A stretch of DNA of 64,000 bases, from the NCBI RefSeq assembly GCF_000224065.1, contig NZ_AFWT01000001.1:235503-299502 (forward strand), written 5' to 3'. The translations under genes were made by a program, and so were the position numbers. This stretch comes from Thiorhodococcus drewsii AZ1. GTDB lineage: Bacteria > Pseudomonadota > Gammaproteobacteria > Chromatiales > Chromatiaceae. Below are positions 38,202 to 47,691 of this stretch, one piece after another; position 1 is the first letter of the stretch, and each line of letters begins with the position of its first letter. The notes below the pieces were generated by a model that saw nothing but the letters and a program-made list of their open reading frames with translations, was not told the DNA's origin and ran no database searches.

Positions 38202-38978
38202 ATGCGCATGTTTACTAAGGATCAGTTTGCCGCGATCGTGATGACTGTCTTCATCTGGGGATTCGCGGGTGCCCTGTTTGGAGCCCTTTTTGCTGGTCTG
38301 TATCAAGTGCTTGGGATGCTCGGGCTATCGGGATGGCAGCCGCTCATCATCGCGGCTGCGGCTGCAGCCATGACGACATCGGCTTTTTATAGCGCGATGC
38401 CGGTCGCTCTGGTAGGCGCTATGGCGGGTGTGCTGGCGTCTATCGGCTATTTGATTGCCTCGGGTCAAGAAGTCGAATTGGCGATGATCGTTTCCATTGC
38501 GGGGGCGCTAGGGGTGATCGCCGGCGGATTCTACGCCTGGATCGTCAAGGGAGGGGGACGTCCGCTGGCCGAAACCCTGACCGGGTTGATCGCCGGTCTG
38601 CTGGCGGGTGGTTCGCTGGCCTTGATCTTATCCTTTACCGGGCACCGGGTCGGCATGTTCGTGCTGGCCGCAGGTGTCGTCGCCCTGGTGGGGACCTTCT
38701 TTCAGATCTCCGAGCGCTGGCTGGTGACGCGCAGCGCCGGTTGGCTGCCTGGCGCGCTTTCGGCCCCGATGGTGGCGGGGCTCATCGCCTCGGTCGTCGG
38801 AGCCAGCATCTGGATCGTCGGTGGAACCACGGCCGTCATGCCGGATGGGAACGCACGCGGAATCATGGAGGCTGTGGTGCACGACATTCCTCCGGGTCTG
38901 CTCGGCGGTCTGCTCGGCGGTGCCATGACCGGCATTTTGCTCGAACTCTTCGGCTTCCATATCGAGGAGCACCCCTGA
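38202..38978 (+). CDS. Polytopic membrane protein of unknown function
   Basis: A 258-residue protein, rich in Gly and Ala, with about seven predicted membrane helices from residue 10 on. The C-terminus has GLLGGLLGGAMTGILLELFG. No transporter motif is recognised. It is divergent from the preceding gene. An ATG at 38208 is an alternative start. Confidence 0.6.
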   Translation: MRMFTKDQFAAIVMTVFIWGFAGALFGALFAGLYQVLGMLGLSGWQPLIIAAAAAAMTTSAFYSAMPVALVGAMAGVLASIGYLIASGQEVELAMIVSIAGALGVIAGGFYAWIVKGGGRPLAETLTGLIAGLLAGGSLALILSFTGHRVGMFVLAAGVVALVGTFFQISERWLVTRSAGWLPGALSAPMVAGLIASVVGASIWIVGGTTAVMPDGNARGIMEAVVHDIPPGLLGGLLGGAMTGILLELFGFHIEEHP

Positions 38979-39114
38979 TCCGGACGCAAAGCCCTCGATT
39001 CTGGAACCGGTAAAAACCCTATCGTCGACTCATGTCTTTAGGCGAATGGTGGCGGTCTCTGCCGGGAGGATCGCTGGGTACGTTTGTCATCAACTCCAAC
39101 TGGAGGTAAGACAC

Positions 39115-39249
39115 ATGCTCGTATTGCTGTTTGGGGTCGTCATTGGAGTCCTGATTGGTTGGAACTGGCCACAGCCCGAATGGGCGCGAGACATTCAGCG
39201 GCGTTTCGTGAATTTCGTCCGCTCGACGGCCAGCAAGACCGACCGTTAG
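39115..39249 (+). CDS. 44-residue membrane protein
   Basis: A very short gene with a strong ggaggt box 8 bases before its ATG. The product has one N-terminal hydrophobic helix (MLVLLFGVVIGVLIGWNW) and a basic tail (ARDIQRRFVNFVRSTASK). It would sit in the inner membrane with the tail in the cytoplasm. Its last four bases overlap the stop codon of the convergent cyclase gene. Function unknown. Confidence 0.6.
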   Translation: MLVLLFGVVIGVLIGWNWPQPEWARDIQRRFVNFVRSTASKTDR

Positions 39250-40709
39250 CCGGATTCCGCCCGCCCCTCATCGTCCAGCGCCTCGGGCGGGACGGAGGCA
39301 GGCGCGGGCGGACTTGCCGAACGTGCCGTGTCCCAGGCCTCGACACGGTTTCGTCCATTCTTTTTCGCGACATACAGCATGCGGTCGGCATAGTCGAGTA
39401 GGGTTTCGAGCGTCAGCATGCTGTCGGGTGTCAGCGCCGCAATGCCGAAGCTGGCTGTCATGGAGATGGATCCCGGCTCGGTCTCGACGGCTTGTGCCGC
39501 CAGGCCGAGCCTCAACCGTTCGGCCGTGCCCTTGGCCGTGGCCAAATCCGCTTCAGGCATTAGGATCGCGAATTCCTCGCCGCCGTATCGACAGAGGATA
39601 TCCGAGCTGCGTAACTGCTCGCGCATGACCTTGGCCGAGGTTTGCAGCACCGCATCGCCCGCTATGTGACCGAAGGTGTCGTTGATCCGCTTGAACTGAT
39701 CCAGGTCGACCATGAGGGCGGCGACCGGATACCGATAGCGACGGACGCGTTCCAATTCCTCCTCGGCCAACTGATAGAAATGACGCCGGTTGAGCAGTCC
39801 GGTCAGCGGATCCGAGATCGCCAGATCATGTAGGGCGGCCTCCATGCGCTTGCGGTCGGTGATGTCGGCGGCCATCGCGAGCAGACCATTGGGGCGTCCG
39901 TTTCCATCGGTCAGTGCCTTGACGGAGAGCAGGGCCCAGATTTGGGTGCCGTCTTTGCGCAAGAGGCGCACGTCGTGCTGCTCGGCTGCGTCTTGCAGGC
40001 CCCGCCCGAAATTGTCCCGGGTCGTTTTTCGCCAGTCTTCGGGCATGAAGTCGTAGAGGTCGTTGCCCAGCATCTCCTCGACCTCGTAACCGAGCATCGC
40101 GGCCATGCGCGTATTGACGAAGGTGGTATGGCCGTCTGTATCGAACATCCAGATCCCTTCGTGACTGCTCTCGACGATGTGTCTGTAGCGCTGTTCGCTG
40201 TCGCGCAGTGCCTGTTCGGTGGTCTTGAGGGCAGAGATGTCGGTGATGAATCCCTCAAGCATGAGGATCTCGCCGGCATCCGAGTAGATGCCCCAGCCAC
40301 GCTCCCAGACCCATTTGATGGCACCTTGGCGTGTGCGGATGCGGTAGACGAGCTCGAAGCAGCGATCGATATCCAGTGCCGCTTGGACGTGCTTCCACAC
40401 CCGTGCGCGATCCTCCTCCAGGATGAGGTCGGCATAGGCGAGCCGCTGGTATCTGAGGTTGTCGGGGTCGTAGCCGGTGAGTCCTTCGGCACCCGCACTG
40501 ACGTAGTGCATGCTCCAGCTCGGATCGTTGCGGCAGCGATAGACCATTCCGGGAAGGTTGTCGAGCAGGAGCCCGATGTGCGGCGACTGCTCCGGGGGCG
40601 GGGCGATCTGAGGGGCGCGCTGCGCGGCGCATGCTTCCAGTTCGTTGATGCGCTGCTGAAGGGCCGCGTTGGTCGCGACCAGTCGTTCGAACGCGGCTGA
40701 ATGGGTCAT
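39246..40709 (-). CDS. PAS-PAS-GGDEF diguanylate cyclase
   Basis: A 487-residue soluble protein. After a short coiled coil there are two PAS domains (about 42-165, with MVYRCRNDPSWSMHYVS, and 170-300, with GIWMFDTDGHTTFVNTRMAAMLGY), then a GGDEF domain with active site GGEEF and an I-site RSSD five residues before. Likely an active, product-inhibited cyclase responding to an unknown cytoplasmic signal. The start may be ATG 40709 or 40763; neither has a strong box. Third c-di-GMP protein in the window. Confidence 0.9.
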   Translation of the reverse strand: MTHSAAFERLVATNAALQQRINELEACAAQRAPQIAPPPEQSPHIGLLLDNLPGMVYRCRNDPSWSMHYVSAGAEGLTGYDPDNLRYQRLAYADLILEEDRARVWKHVQAALDIDRCFELVYRIRTRQGAIKWVWERGWGIYSDAGEILMLEGFITDISALKTTEQALRDSEQRYRHIVESSHEGIWMFDTDGHTTFVNTRMAAMLGYEVEEMLGNDLYDFMPEDWRKTTRDNFGRGLQDAAEQHDVRLLRKDGTQIWALLSVKALTDGNGRPNGLLAMAADITDRKRMEAALHDLAISDPLTGLLNRRHFYQLAEEELERVRRYRYPVAALMVDLDQFKRINDTFGHIAGDAVLQTSAKVMREQLRSSDILCRYGGEEFAILMPEADLATAKGTAERLRLGLAAQAVETEPGSISMTASFGIAALTPDSMLTLETLLDYADRMLYVAKKNGRNRVEAWDTARSASPPAPASVPPEALDDEGRAESG

Positions 40710-40886
40710 CGAGAAGCGCTCACTGATGGGTCTGCTGTCAGCCGTTACGGCCTCTGAGAGCATACACCAAGTGAGTCGACCGATTGGCGGATGGATCGCA
40801 AGCGGCGACCTGGTTCACGCACTCGGGGCACTCGTTTCGGACGAGGCCCCGGTTGCGTGATGGATGGAGCGGTCCCCTATGAGGGA

Positions 40887-42335
40887 TCAGATCATGAAGA
40901 GATCCATGAACTGGTTGACCGGGGTGGCCATCAGCTTCTGCTCATCCTGGCAGAGGTCGTAGATGCGCTGGGCCTGCCCCTTGGGGAAGCGGGTCTTGAG
41001 CGCGTCGATGAACTTGGCCTCCAGGACCGGGATGCCCTCGGCGCGACGGCGGCGATGGCCGATCGGATACTCGACCTCGACCTTGTCGGTCTTGGAGCCG
41101 TCCTTGAAGTAGACCTGCACCGCGTTGGCGATGGAGCGCTTGTCCGGATCCAGGTATTCCTGGGTGTAACGTGGATCCTCGGTCACGGTCATCTTCTCGC
41201 GCAGGGCGTCGATGCGTGGATCCTGGGCGACCGAGTCCTCGTAATCGTCGGCGGTGAGACGGCCGAAGATCAGCGGCACGGCGACCATGTACTGCAGACA
41301 GTGATCGCGGTCGGCCGGGTTGTAGAGCGGGCCGTCCTTGCTGATGATGCGGATCGCCGACTCCTGGGTGGTCAGCTCGATGCGCTCGATCTCGTCGATG
41401 CGGTCCTTGACCTGGTCGTGCAGGGTCATGGCGCACTCGGCGGCGGTCTGGGCGTGGAACTCGGCCGGGAAGCTGATCTTGAACAGGATGTTCTCCATCA
41501 CGTAGCTGCCGTAGTCGCGCTGGAAGGCGAACTTCTCGCCCTTGAACAGCACGTCGTAGAAGCCCCAGCGCGGTGCGGTCAGGACCGAGGGCAGGCCCAT
41601 CTCGCCCTTCTGCACCATCATCGCCAGACGCACGGCGCGCGAGCTGGCATCGCCCGCCGCCCAGGACTTGCGCGAGCCGGTATTGGGCGCGTGACGGTAG
41701 GTACGCAGCGACTGGCCATCGACCCACGCCTGCGACAGGGTGTCGATGACCTGATCCTTGTCGGCACCCAGCATGAGCGCGGACACGCCGGCGGAGGCGA
41801 CCTTGACCAGCAGCACGTGGTCGAGACCGACCCGGTTGAAGCTGTTCTCCAGCGCCAGCACGCCCTGGATCTCGTGCGCCTTGACCATGTAGTGGAGTAC
41901 GTCACCCACGGTCAGGGGCGCGGCGCCGTCGGCGACGGCCTTGCGCGAGAGATAGTCGCCCAGGCCCAGGATGGCGCCCAGGTTGTCCGACGGATGACCC
42001 CACTCGGCGGCCAGCCAGGTGTCGTTGAAGTCGAGCCAGCGCACCATGGCACCGATGTCCCAGGCGGCCTTGACCGGGTCCAGGCTGTGCTGGGTGCCGG
42101 GCACGCGGGCACCGTTCGGTACGCTGGTTCCCGGAACGATGGGGCCGAGGTGCTTGGTGCACTCCGGGTACTGGAGCGCCAGCATGGCACAGCTCAGCGA
42201 GTCCATCAGACAGTGACGTGCGGTGGTGATCGCCTCCTGGGAGGTGATTTCGTAATCGCAGACGTAGTCGGCGAGTGCGGCCAGTTCCTGGTCTGGTTCG
42301 GGACGCATGTTGGCGTCGGCGATATGTGCGCTCAT
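40887..42335 (-). CDS. prpD: 2-Methylcitrate dehydratase
   Basis: PrpD turns 2-methylcitrate into 2-methyl-cis-aconitate in propionate breakdown. The 482-residue protein matches the MmgE/PrpD family: [15 protein letters not shown] near the start, [51 protein letters not shown] segment with [20 protein letters not shown]. It uses no iron-sulfur cluster. It is the last gene of prpB-prpC-prpD. Between it and prpC lies a heptad-type hairpin. Confidence 0.94.
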   Translation of the reverse strand: MSAHIADANMRPEPDQELAALADYVCDYEITSQEAITTARHCLMDSLSCAMLALQYPECTKHLGPIVPGTSVPNGARVPGTQHSLDPVKAAWDIGAMVRWLDFNDTWLAAEWGHPSDNLGAILGLGDYLSRKAVADGAAPLTVGDVLHYMVKAHEIQGVLALENSFNRVGLDHVLLVKVASAGVSALMLGADKDQVIDTLSQAWVDGQSLRTYRHAPNTGSRKSWAAGDASSRAVRLAMMVQKGEMGLPSVLTAPRWGFYDVLFKGEKFAFQRDYGSYVMENILFKISFPAEFHAQTAAECAMTLHDQVKDRIDEIERIELTTQESAIRIISKDGPLYNPADRDHCLQYMVAVPLIFGRLTADDYEDSVAQDPRIDALREKMTVTEDPRYTQEYLDPDKRSIANAVQVYFKDGSKTDKVEVEYPIGHRRRRAEGIPVLEAKFIDALKTRFPKGQAQRIYDLCQDEQKLMATPVNQFMDLFMI

Positions 42336-42369
42336 GGTTTGGATCTCGTTTGGTCGTTAGAGGAAACCT

Positions 42370-42441
42370 CCAGCGTCCAGCGGTCAGCGCTCCAGCGCTT
42401 TGGCGGAGTGCTTTCGCTGGCAGCTGGGGGCTGGAAGCTGA
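42370..42441. repeat. Degenerate heptad-repeat hairpin in the prpC-prpD spacer
   Basis: ccagc occurs at 42370, 42377 and 42392 (with tcagc at 42384), steps of 7, 7 and 8; gctgg occurs at 42416, 42423 and 42430 (gctga at 42437), steps of 7. The two sets face each other and can pair as one long hairpin. This is the same layout as the perfect arrays after phaC, in a degenerate form. It lies just after the prpC stop codon. Confidence 0.7.
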
Positions 42442-42448
42442 GCGCTGT

Positions 42449-43603
42449 CTAGCGCTTTTCGATCGGTGTCCACTTGAGGTTTTCGACGCCGACATAGTTC
42501 GCGCTCGGGCGGATGATCTTGCCGTCCTTGCGCTGCTCGATGACGTGGGCCACCCAGCCGGAGGTGCGTGCGATGACGAAGATGGGCGTGAAGAGGGCCG
42601 TCGGAACGCCCATCTGGGCGTAGGACACCGAGGAGAACCAGTCCAGGTTCGGGAACATCTTCTTGAGGCCCCACATGACGGTTTCCAGTCGGTCGGCGAC
42701 CTCGAACATCGTCATGTTGGCGTTGGCCTCGGAGAGTCGCTTGGCGACCGCTTTGATGACCTCGTTGCGTGGATCGGCAATGGTGTAGACCGGGTGTCCG
42801 AACCCGATGATGATCTCCTTGCGGCCGACGCGCTCGGTGATGTCGGCCTCGGCCTCGTCGGCGTTGGCGTAGCGCTGCTGGATCTCGCAGGCCACCTCGT
42901 TGGCGCCACCGTGTTTGGGACCGCGTAGCGCGCCGATCGCACCGGTGATGGCCGAGTACATGTCCGAGTTGGTGCCCGCGATCACGCGCGAGGTGAAGGT
43001 CGAGGCGTTGAATTCGTGCTCGGCGTAGAGGATCAGCGAGGTGTGCATGGCGCGCACCCACTCGGGACGGGGCGTGTGGCCGTGCAGCAGGTGCAACAGG
43101 TGTCCGCCGATCGAGTCGTCGTCGGTCTCGACATCGATGCGCCGTCCGTTGTGCGCGTAGTGATACCAATAGAGCAGCATGGAGCCGAAACTGGCGATCA
43201 GCCGATCGCCGATGTCACGCGCCGCAGCAACCGGCATGCTGTCCTTTTCGGGTTCCAGTGCGCCGAGAACGGAGCAGCCGGTGCGCATCACGTCCATCGG
43301 GTGCGCCGAGGGCGGCAACTGCTCCAGGGCCGTCTTGAGCGCGGCCGGAAGGCCTCGCAGCGACTTGAGCTTGTGCTTGTAGGCGACCAGTTCGCTGTGG
43401 CTCGGCAGACGCTCGTGGATCAGCAGGAAGGCGATTTCTTCGAATTCGGCCTGATCGGCGAAGTCCAGGATGTCGTAACCGCGATAGTGCAGGTCGTTGC
43501 CGGTGCGGCCGACGGTGCAGATGGCGGTGTTGCCGGCGGCGGTACCCGACAGGGCGACGGATTTCTTCGGCTTGGGCAGTTGGCTTGCTTGATTCTCAGC
43601 CAT
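42449..43603 (-). CDS. prpC: 2-Methylcitrate synthase
   Basis: PrpC condenses propionyl-CoA with oxaloacetate. It is a 384-residue citrate-synthase-family protein: [20 protein letters not shown] near the start, catalytic His segments ([25 protein letters not shown]) and [13 protein letters not shown]. The short form and gene context mark it as methylcitrate rather than citrate synthase. The start at 43603 has an ggagag box; the frame is open six codons upstream. Order on this strand: prpB, prpC, prpD. Confidence 0.94.
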   Translation of the reverse strand: MAENQASQLPKPKKSVALSGTAAGNTAICTVGRTGNDLHYRGYDILDFADQAEFEEIAFLLIHERLPSHSELVAYKHKLKSLRGLPAALKTALEQLPPSAHPMDVMRTGCSVLGALEPEKDSMPVAAARDIGDRLIASFGSMLLYWYHYAHNGRRIDVETDDDSIGGHLLHLLHGHTPRPEWVRAMHTSLILYAEHEFNASTFTSRVIAGTNSDMYSAITGAIGALRGPKHGGANEVACEIQQRYANADEAEADITERVGRKEIIIGFGHPVYTIADPRNEVIKAVAKRLSEANANMTMFEVADRLETVMWGLKKMFPNLDWFSSVSYAQMGVPTALFTPIFVIARTSGWVAHVIEQRKDGKIIRPSANYVGVENLKWTPIEKR

Positions 43604-43732
43604 CGGATGTTCTCTCCTCATGCTCGAGTGGATATCGAGGAATCTGGCCTCGGCAGTGACCGATCGATCGGGATGCGTCGGGGTCCGCGATCCGTGCGTT
43701 CGCGGCGCGGATCGGGACGGACGCGTTCGACG

Positions 43733-44623
43733 TTAGCTCTCGGACTTTTCCTGGGCGAACAGCACGTCGAGCTTCTTCTCGAAGCTGTGATAGTCGAGGT
43801 AGTCGTAGAGATCCATGCGGGTCTGCATGGTATCCAGCACGTTGGCCTGAGTGCCGTCGCGGCGGATGGCCTGGTAGACGTTGAGCGCGGCCTGGTTCAT
43901 GGCGCGGAAGGCCGACAGCGGATAGAGCACCAGCGAGACGCCGACATCGGCCAGCTCGTCGGTCTTGAACAGCGGCGTGGCGCCGAACTCGGTGATGTTG
44001 GCGAGTACCGGTACCTGCACCGCAGCGGTGAACTGCTTGTACTGAGCCAGCTCGGTCATGGCCTCGGGGAAGATCATGTCGGCGCCGGCCTCGACGCAGG
44101 CGATAGCGCGCTCGATCGCCGCGTCCATGCCCTCGACGGCGAGCGCGTCGGTACGGGCCATGATGACGAAATCGTCGGTGCGCGCGTCCACGGCGGCCTT
44201 GATGCGATCGACCATCTCTTCCTTCGAGACCACGGCCTTGTTCGGACGATGACCGCAGCGCTTGGCCGCGACCTGATCCTCGATGTGGCAGCCGGCTGCG
44301 CCGTTGCGGATCAGATGCTTGACGGTGCGCGAGATGTTGAAGGCGCTGCCCCAGCCGGTGTCGGCATCGACCAGCAGCGGCAGATCGCTTGCGTAGGTGA
44401 TGCGGCTGACGTCTTCCAGCACGTTATCCAGGCTGGTCATGCCCAGATCGGGAATCCCGTAGGAGCCCGCCGCAACGCCACCGCCGGACAGATAGAGCGC
44501 GCGATAACCGGTGCGCTCGGCCATTCTGGCGTGATAGGCATTGATCGCGCCCACCACCTGCAAGGGATGTTCTTCCTGAACGGCAAGGCGCAGCTTGGCG
44601 CCGGGGGTCATGGTGTCGGTCAT
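43733..44623 (-). CDS. prpB: 2-Methylisocitrate lyase
   Basis: PrpB cleaves 2-methylisocitrate to pyruvate and succinate, the last step of the methylcitrate cycle. The 296 residues form an isocitrate-lyase-like barrel: [32 protein letters not shown] (magnesium-binding), and the catalytic [11 protein letters not shown] loop with its Cys. It is the first enzyme gene of the operon, 73 bases after the GntR regulator. Confidence 0.95.
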   Translation of the reverse strand: MTDTMTPGAKLRLAVQEEHPLQVVGAINAYHARMAERTGYRALYLSGGGVAAGSYGIPDLGMTSLDNVLEDVSRITYASDLPLLVDADTGWGSAFNISRTVKHLIRNGAAGCHIEDQVAAKRCGHRPNKAVVSKEEMVDRIKAAVDARTDDFVIMARTDALAVEGMDAAIERAIACVEAGADMIFPEAMTELAQYKQFTAAVQVPVLANITEFGATPLFKTDELADVGVSLVLYPLSAFRAMNQAALNVYQAIRRDGTQANVLDTMQTRMDLYDYLDYHSFEKKLDVLFAQEKSES

Positions 44624-44696
44624 GGTGTTGCCTCGTCTATGGAATCCGACGCCCTGCGGCGGGGATTCACTCTGTTTGAAACTCGGTGTCGGCCGT

Positions 44697-45383
44697 TCAA
44701 TCCTTCATGGCGGCGAGCCGGCGCTCGGTCGCTCGGCGTGATGTGCGGATGTGGCGGCGCATCAGCCATTCCGCCAATTCTCCGTCGCGCTCCGCGATGG
44801 CGTCGACGATCAGTTCGTGTTCCTTGAGCGCGTCACGTGCGCGGTCGCTCTTCATGCCGAACTGGCAGCGGTACATGCGCGCCAGATGGTAGAGATCGTT
44901 GCAGAGGATGTTGTTGAGCCGCCCGTTTCCGCTGCCCTGGACGATGCGGAAATGGAAGTCCAGATCCCCTTCCTCCTGGAAATAGGCCTGCCAGGCCTCC
45001 TGCGCGACCTCGTTGCGGTGCTGATCGAGCAGGCGCTTCAGGTCCGCGATGGCCGCATCGGACATCTGCTCTGCGGCCAGGCGCGCCGCCATCCCCTCCA
45101 GCGCTTCGCGGATCACATAGATCTCAAGCAACTGCGCGCTGGTGAGTGTGATCACGCGCGCGCCGATGTTCGGCTTGCGCTCCACCAGGCTGCTCGACTC
45201 CAGCCGGCGCATCGCCTCGCGCAGCGGGCCGCGACTGATGCCATAGCGGGCAGCGAGGGCCGGTTCGCTGATCTTGCTGCCGGGCGCGATCTCACCGACC
45301 ACGATGGCGTGGCGGATCTGATCGAACACACGATCGGCGATCGTACCGTTGGCGTCGGAAAGCGCTTCAGCTGGAACAGGCAT
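44697..45383 (-). CDS. GntR/FadR-type regulator (FCD domain)
   Basis: A 228-residue regulator. N-terminal winged HTH ([45 protein letters not shown]) and a helical FCD ligand domain ([45 protein letters not shown]) with His and Asp residues that in relatives bind a metal and a carboxylate. Its position right before prpB suggests control of propionate catabolism; methylcitrate is a plausible ligand (inference). The frame is open upstream of 45383 but the fold starts here. Confidence 0.9.
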   Translation of the reverse strand: MPVPAEALSDANGTIADRVFDQIRHAIVVGEIAPGSKISEPALAARYGISRGPLREAMRRLESSSLVERKPNIGARVITLTSAQLLEIYVIREALEGMAARLAAEQMSDAAIADLKRLLDQHRNEVAQEAWQAYFQEEGDLDFHFRIVQGSGNGRLNNILCNDLYHLARMYRCQFGMKSDRARDALKEHELIVDAIAERDGELAEWLMRRHIRTSRRATERRLAAMKD

Positions 45384-45389
45384 GGAGAC

Positions 45390-45463
45390 TGTCGACACAT
45401 TTGGCTTCGTTGACCATAAATTAGCGCCTTTGACGCGTAAGTCAAGCTTGGATTGTCGACAAT
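45390..45463 (-). promoter_or_regulatory. Two tgtcgaca operator-like words upstream of the GntR gene
   Basis: tgtcgaca occurs at 45390-45397, seven bases before the gene start, and again inside the perfect 12-base palindrome attgtcgacaat at 45452-45463. FCD-type GntR repressors bind short palindromes of this type, so autoregulation of the prp unit is likely. The second site probably overlaps the promoter; I did not fix its -35 and -10 boxes. Confidence 0.5.
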
Positions 45464-45613
45464 GTTCGGCGTGAAGCCGGGTAACGCGTTCGAAAGGTCG
45501 GATGGTCGAGCGGACGGAAAGGCCGTCTATAATGCGCTGGGCGCGCGTTGGCGTTTCCTCGTGCCGCGCGCGGGTAGGGTCTCGACCTCCTTCATCATCA
45601 AGGACATCTCTCA

Positions 45614-45910
45614 ATGGATATTCCAGCCATGCTGCAGCAATGGCCGATGGAGGCGGTGGTCGCCATCATCGCCGGAGTCGTCATTCTGCTGGTGCCGCGC
45701 GTGCTCAACTACGCCGTCGCCGCCTATCTGCTCCTCATCGGCGCGCTCGGTCTCATGCACTACTTCCACGGCCAGCCGATTTCCCCCATGGCGGTGATCT
45801 CGATCGTCGCCGGCGCCCTCATCCTCATCAAACCGGCGATCCTCAACTATGTCGTGGGGTTTTATCTGATCCTCGCAGGTCTGTTGCAGGCTGGAATGCT
45901 CAGGTTTTAG
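45614..45910 (+). CDS. DUF3096 family small membrane protein
   Basis: A 98-residue protein with two similar halves, each two hydrophobic helices (AVVAIIAGVVILLVPRVLNYAVAAYLLLIG and AVISIVAGALILIKPAILNYVVGFYLILAG), the DUF3096 repeat. Function unknown. A caagga box lies before the ATG. Its stop codon coincides with the end of an IS5-like fragment, so the native C-terminus may have been altered by that insertion. Confidence 0.8.
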   Translation: MDIPAMLQQWPMEAVVAIIAGVVILLVPRVLNYAVAAYLLLIGALGLMHYFHGQPISPMAVISIVAGALILIKPAILNYVVGFYLILAGLLQAGMLRF

Positions 45911-46095
45911 AGGGTGTTTACAAAATTATGTCGTTAATCGCCGAGCCAGCAAGCGCGCTTCTGCGAGCCAACCCCAGGTCTCGGAGACCTTCAGCAATCG
46001 ATCGTGATGCATGATCAGGCGTCGAGCATGCTCGTTCCAGGCATGGGTGCGTTCGACCACCCACCGCTTGGGGAAGATGACGACCGCTATTGACC
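45910..46095 (-). mobile_element. 3' end of an IS5-family element
   Basis: The left edge gagggtgtttacaaaa is typical of IS5-family (IS427-like) ends. Reading leftward, VVIFPKRWVVERTHAWNEHARR is the usual C-terminus of such transposases. Only this end is left; the rest has been replaced by an ISKra4-like fragment, in frame enough to make one composite 208-residue frame (45926-46552). The insertion lies exactly at the stop of the DUF3096 gene. Confidence 0.65.
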
Positions 46096-46687
46096 ACAAT
46101 GGCCTCCGGCGGCAGCGGGACGGGCGCCGGGACAACTGCTCCCAAAACGCCTCGACCTGCGCGCTCAGTCGCGTTTGGTCGCGCTCAATCGTCTGCTCCG
46201 ATTGGCGCACGCCCAACAGGTGCTCAAGGAACTGCTCGGCCTGGGCATAGGACATCGCCTGCATCAGTCGGGCATTCCACTCCTGCAGCAGATAGGAGGT
46301 GCACTGGGCGGGGGCAGCTGCAGGCGTGCATCCAAGGGGGGGCGCCTCCAACGTCTGCTCCTCGCGCTGGCCATAGACGAACCGCTCAATGGTGTACTCG
46401 CCAAAGAGGTTGCGGTAAGGACGTGGGCGCGACGCCAAGCGCGTGACTGTGCGCCCATCCTCCAGTTTCAACGGTTCCCCGACATCACCCGGACCGCTCA
46501 GGGTCAAGAAGCTCTGAAACAAACTGTGGCCGAGTCGCAGCAACTGGCTCAACAGCCCCTCCCTGCTCTAGGTTATGCGCCGCCGTTCCCGTTTCCACCG
46601 CCGCCTGCACCATCGTGATCATGGCTTCGAATTCGCGACGGACAGGGGGGGAATCGCTTCAGGGACAGCAGGCAGCAGACGCGACAT
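46096..46687 (-). pseudogene. ISKra4-like transposase fragment, frameshifted
   Basis: The minus strand encodes the ISKra4-type N-terminal stretches VRREFEAMITMVQAAVETGT, AAHNLEQG and LRLGHSLFQSFLTLSG, but in different frames. One shift falls at a run of seven C (46645-46651) and another near 46556-46564. The first ATG is about 46687. The C-terminal two thirds are missing and replaced by the IS5-type end. It is a dead relic. Confidence 0.65.
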
Positions 46688-46767
46688 CGCAAGATCCTCA
46701 AGGCAGCAAAACCGTGCCGATCAACACCGACCAACGGGCTCTGTTACGCTCGCTCTGACGCGCAGAC

Positions 46768-47061
46768 TTGCCACGTCACCCAGATCAATTATGCCTCCTT
46801 TGTGTACGGCTCGGGGCGCGCTCGGCAGGTTGCACCCACCATGGACGGCTCGAATATCAGAAGGGTCGCATTATCTTCGTCGATCACAGCACCAATGGAG
46901 CCCCGGTTCAGGAGCAAACCTCCGCCGAGTCTGTTCTGGTCCATCGTGAACAGCGCTGGTTGCGTGGCGAGGGATGGTTGCGTTTCGGCTGCCGCGAGGA
47001 TGCATCGGGAGAGGTGACGGTGGGCTATTGCTGCGAAAATTCAGAGCATAGCCTGACCTAA
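46768..47061 (+). pseudogene. Possible FHA-domain fragment
   Basis: The frame reads LEYQKGRIIFVDHSTNGAPV and LVHREQRWLRGEGWLRFGC, the second half of a forkhead-associated domain (phosphothreonine-binding; STNG is its hallmark) as often fused to adenylate or guanylate cyclases. The first half is not in frame before it and there is no effector domain after it, so it appears broken. A start ATG at 46768 lacks a good box. Confidence 0.45.
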
Positions 47062-47691
47062 AAGTCGGATCCGCCAGCCTGATCAGGCACTTGAGGTGCC
47101 TGTTTTCGCTCTCTCCGAGCAAGACATTTCTGGCGGCAGGTCTCTCGGTCTGACACTCGAGTAAGAGTCCATCAACTATTTCGCGATTGGATTTGCAGAG
47201 GGTTCCTGGGATGACCGAATTGCAATCGGCCCATTGAGGCCAAGGGTCGTGGTGAGATGTTTCGATTGGACTCCGACCATGGCGGCATTGCCAAGTACAA
47301 TTCGGCGATCCTGGGAACGACCGGCCGAGAAGTTGATGGTAGAGATTTTCTTGCGTCAACGCACACCAGTATTCGCTCGAAATATTTTTATGTGCGACAA
47401 AATGTCTGAATCCTCCCGTCTGGAAGAGTGAATGTTTCCTGGAGACAGAATTGGCCGGTCTGATTTTGCTCCTTTATTAACTCTGAGCTTGGAGAGATTC
47501 AATCCAATGACAGTCAGTGTAATGATTCGGGAAGAGGCTTCCTTGGGGACCGATCATGACAGGATTTGCTTAGGGCAGAGTGTCGCAACGGTCGTCAACA
47601 TCTTGCAGTCGCGATCCTTTCTGTTTGGTATCACGTTCGTCGTGGTAGTGGTTGTCGATTATGTAAAGAGAAGCTGTCGAGTAAAGGCGCT
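47062..47691. other. 630-base stretch without a supported gene
   Basis: A+T richer than the core genome. Small frames occur, for example an 87-codon one at 47432-47695 ending in a hydrophobic run, but none has a ribosome binding site or family resemblance. It may hold the promoter of the thiol-disulfide gene at 47692. Confidence 0.4.

Noticed and set aside
39246..39249. Overlap between the small membrane protein and cyclase genes as a frameshift or fusion
   Set aside because: They are on opposite strands and simply share four bases at their stop codons.
40791..42452. 553-codon open frame on the plus strand opposite prpD
   Set aside because: Antisense shadow of prpD; composition is that of a mirrored high G+C gene.
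43016..44827. 603-codon open frame on the plus strand opposite prpC and prpB
   Set aside because: It spans two conserved genes on the other strand and has no protein-like features of its own.
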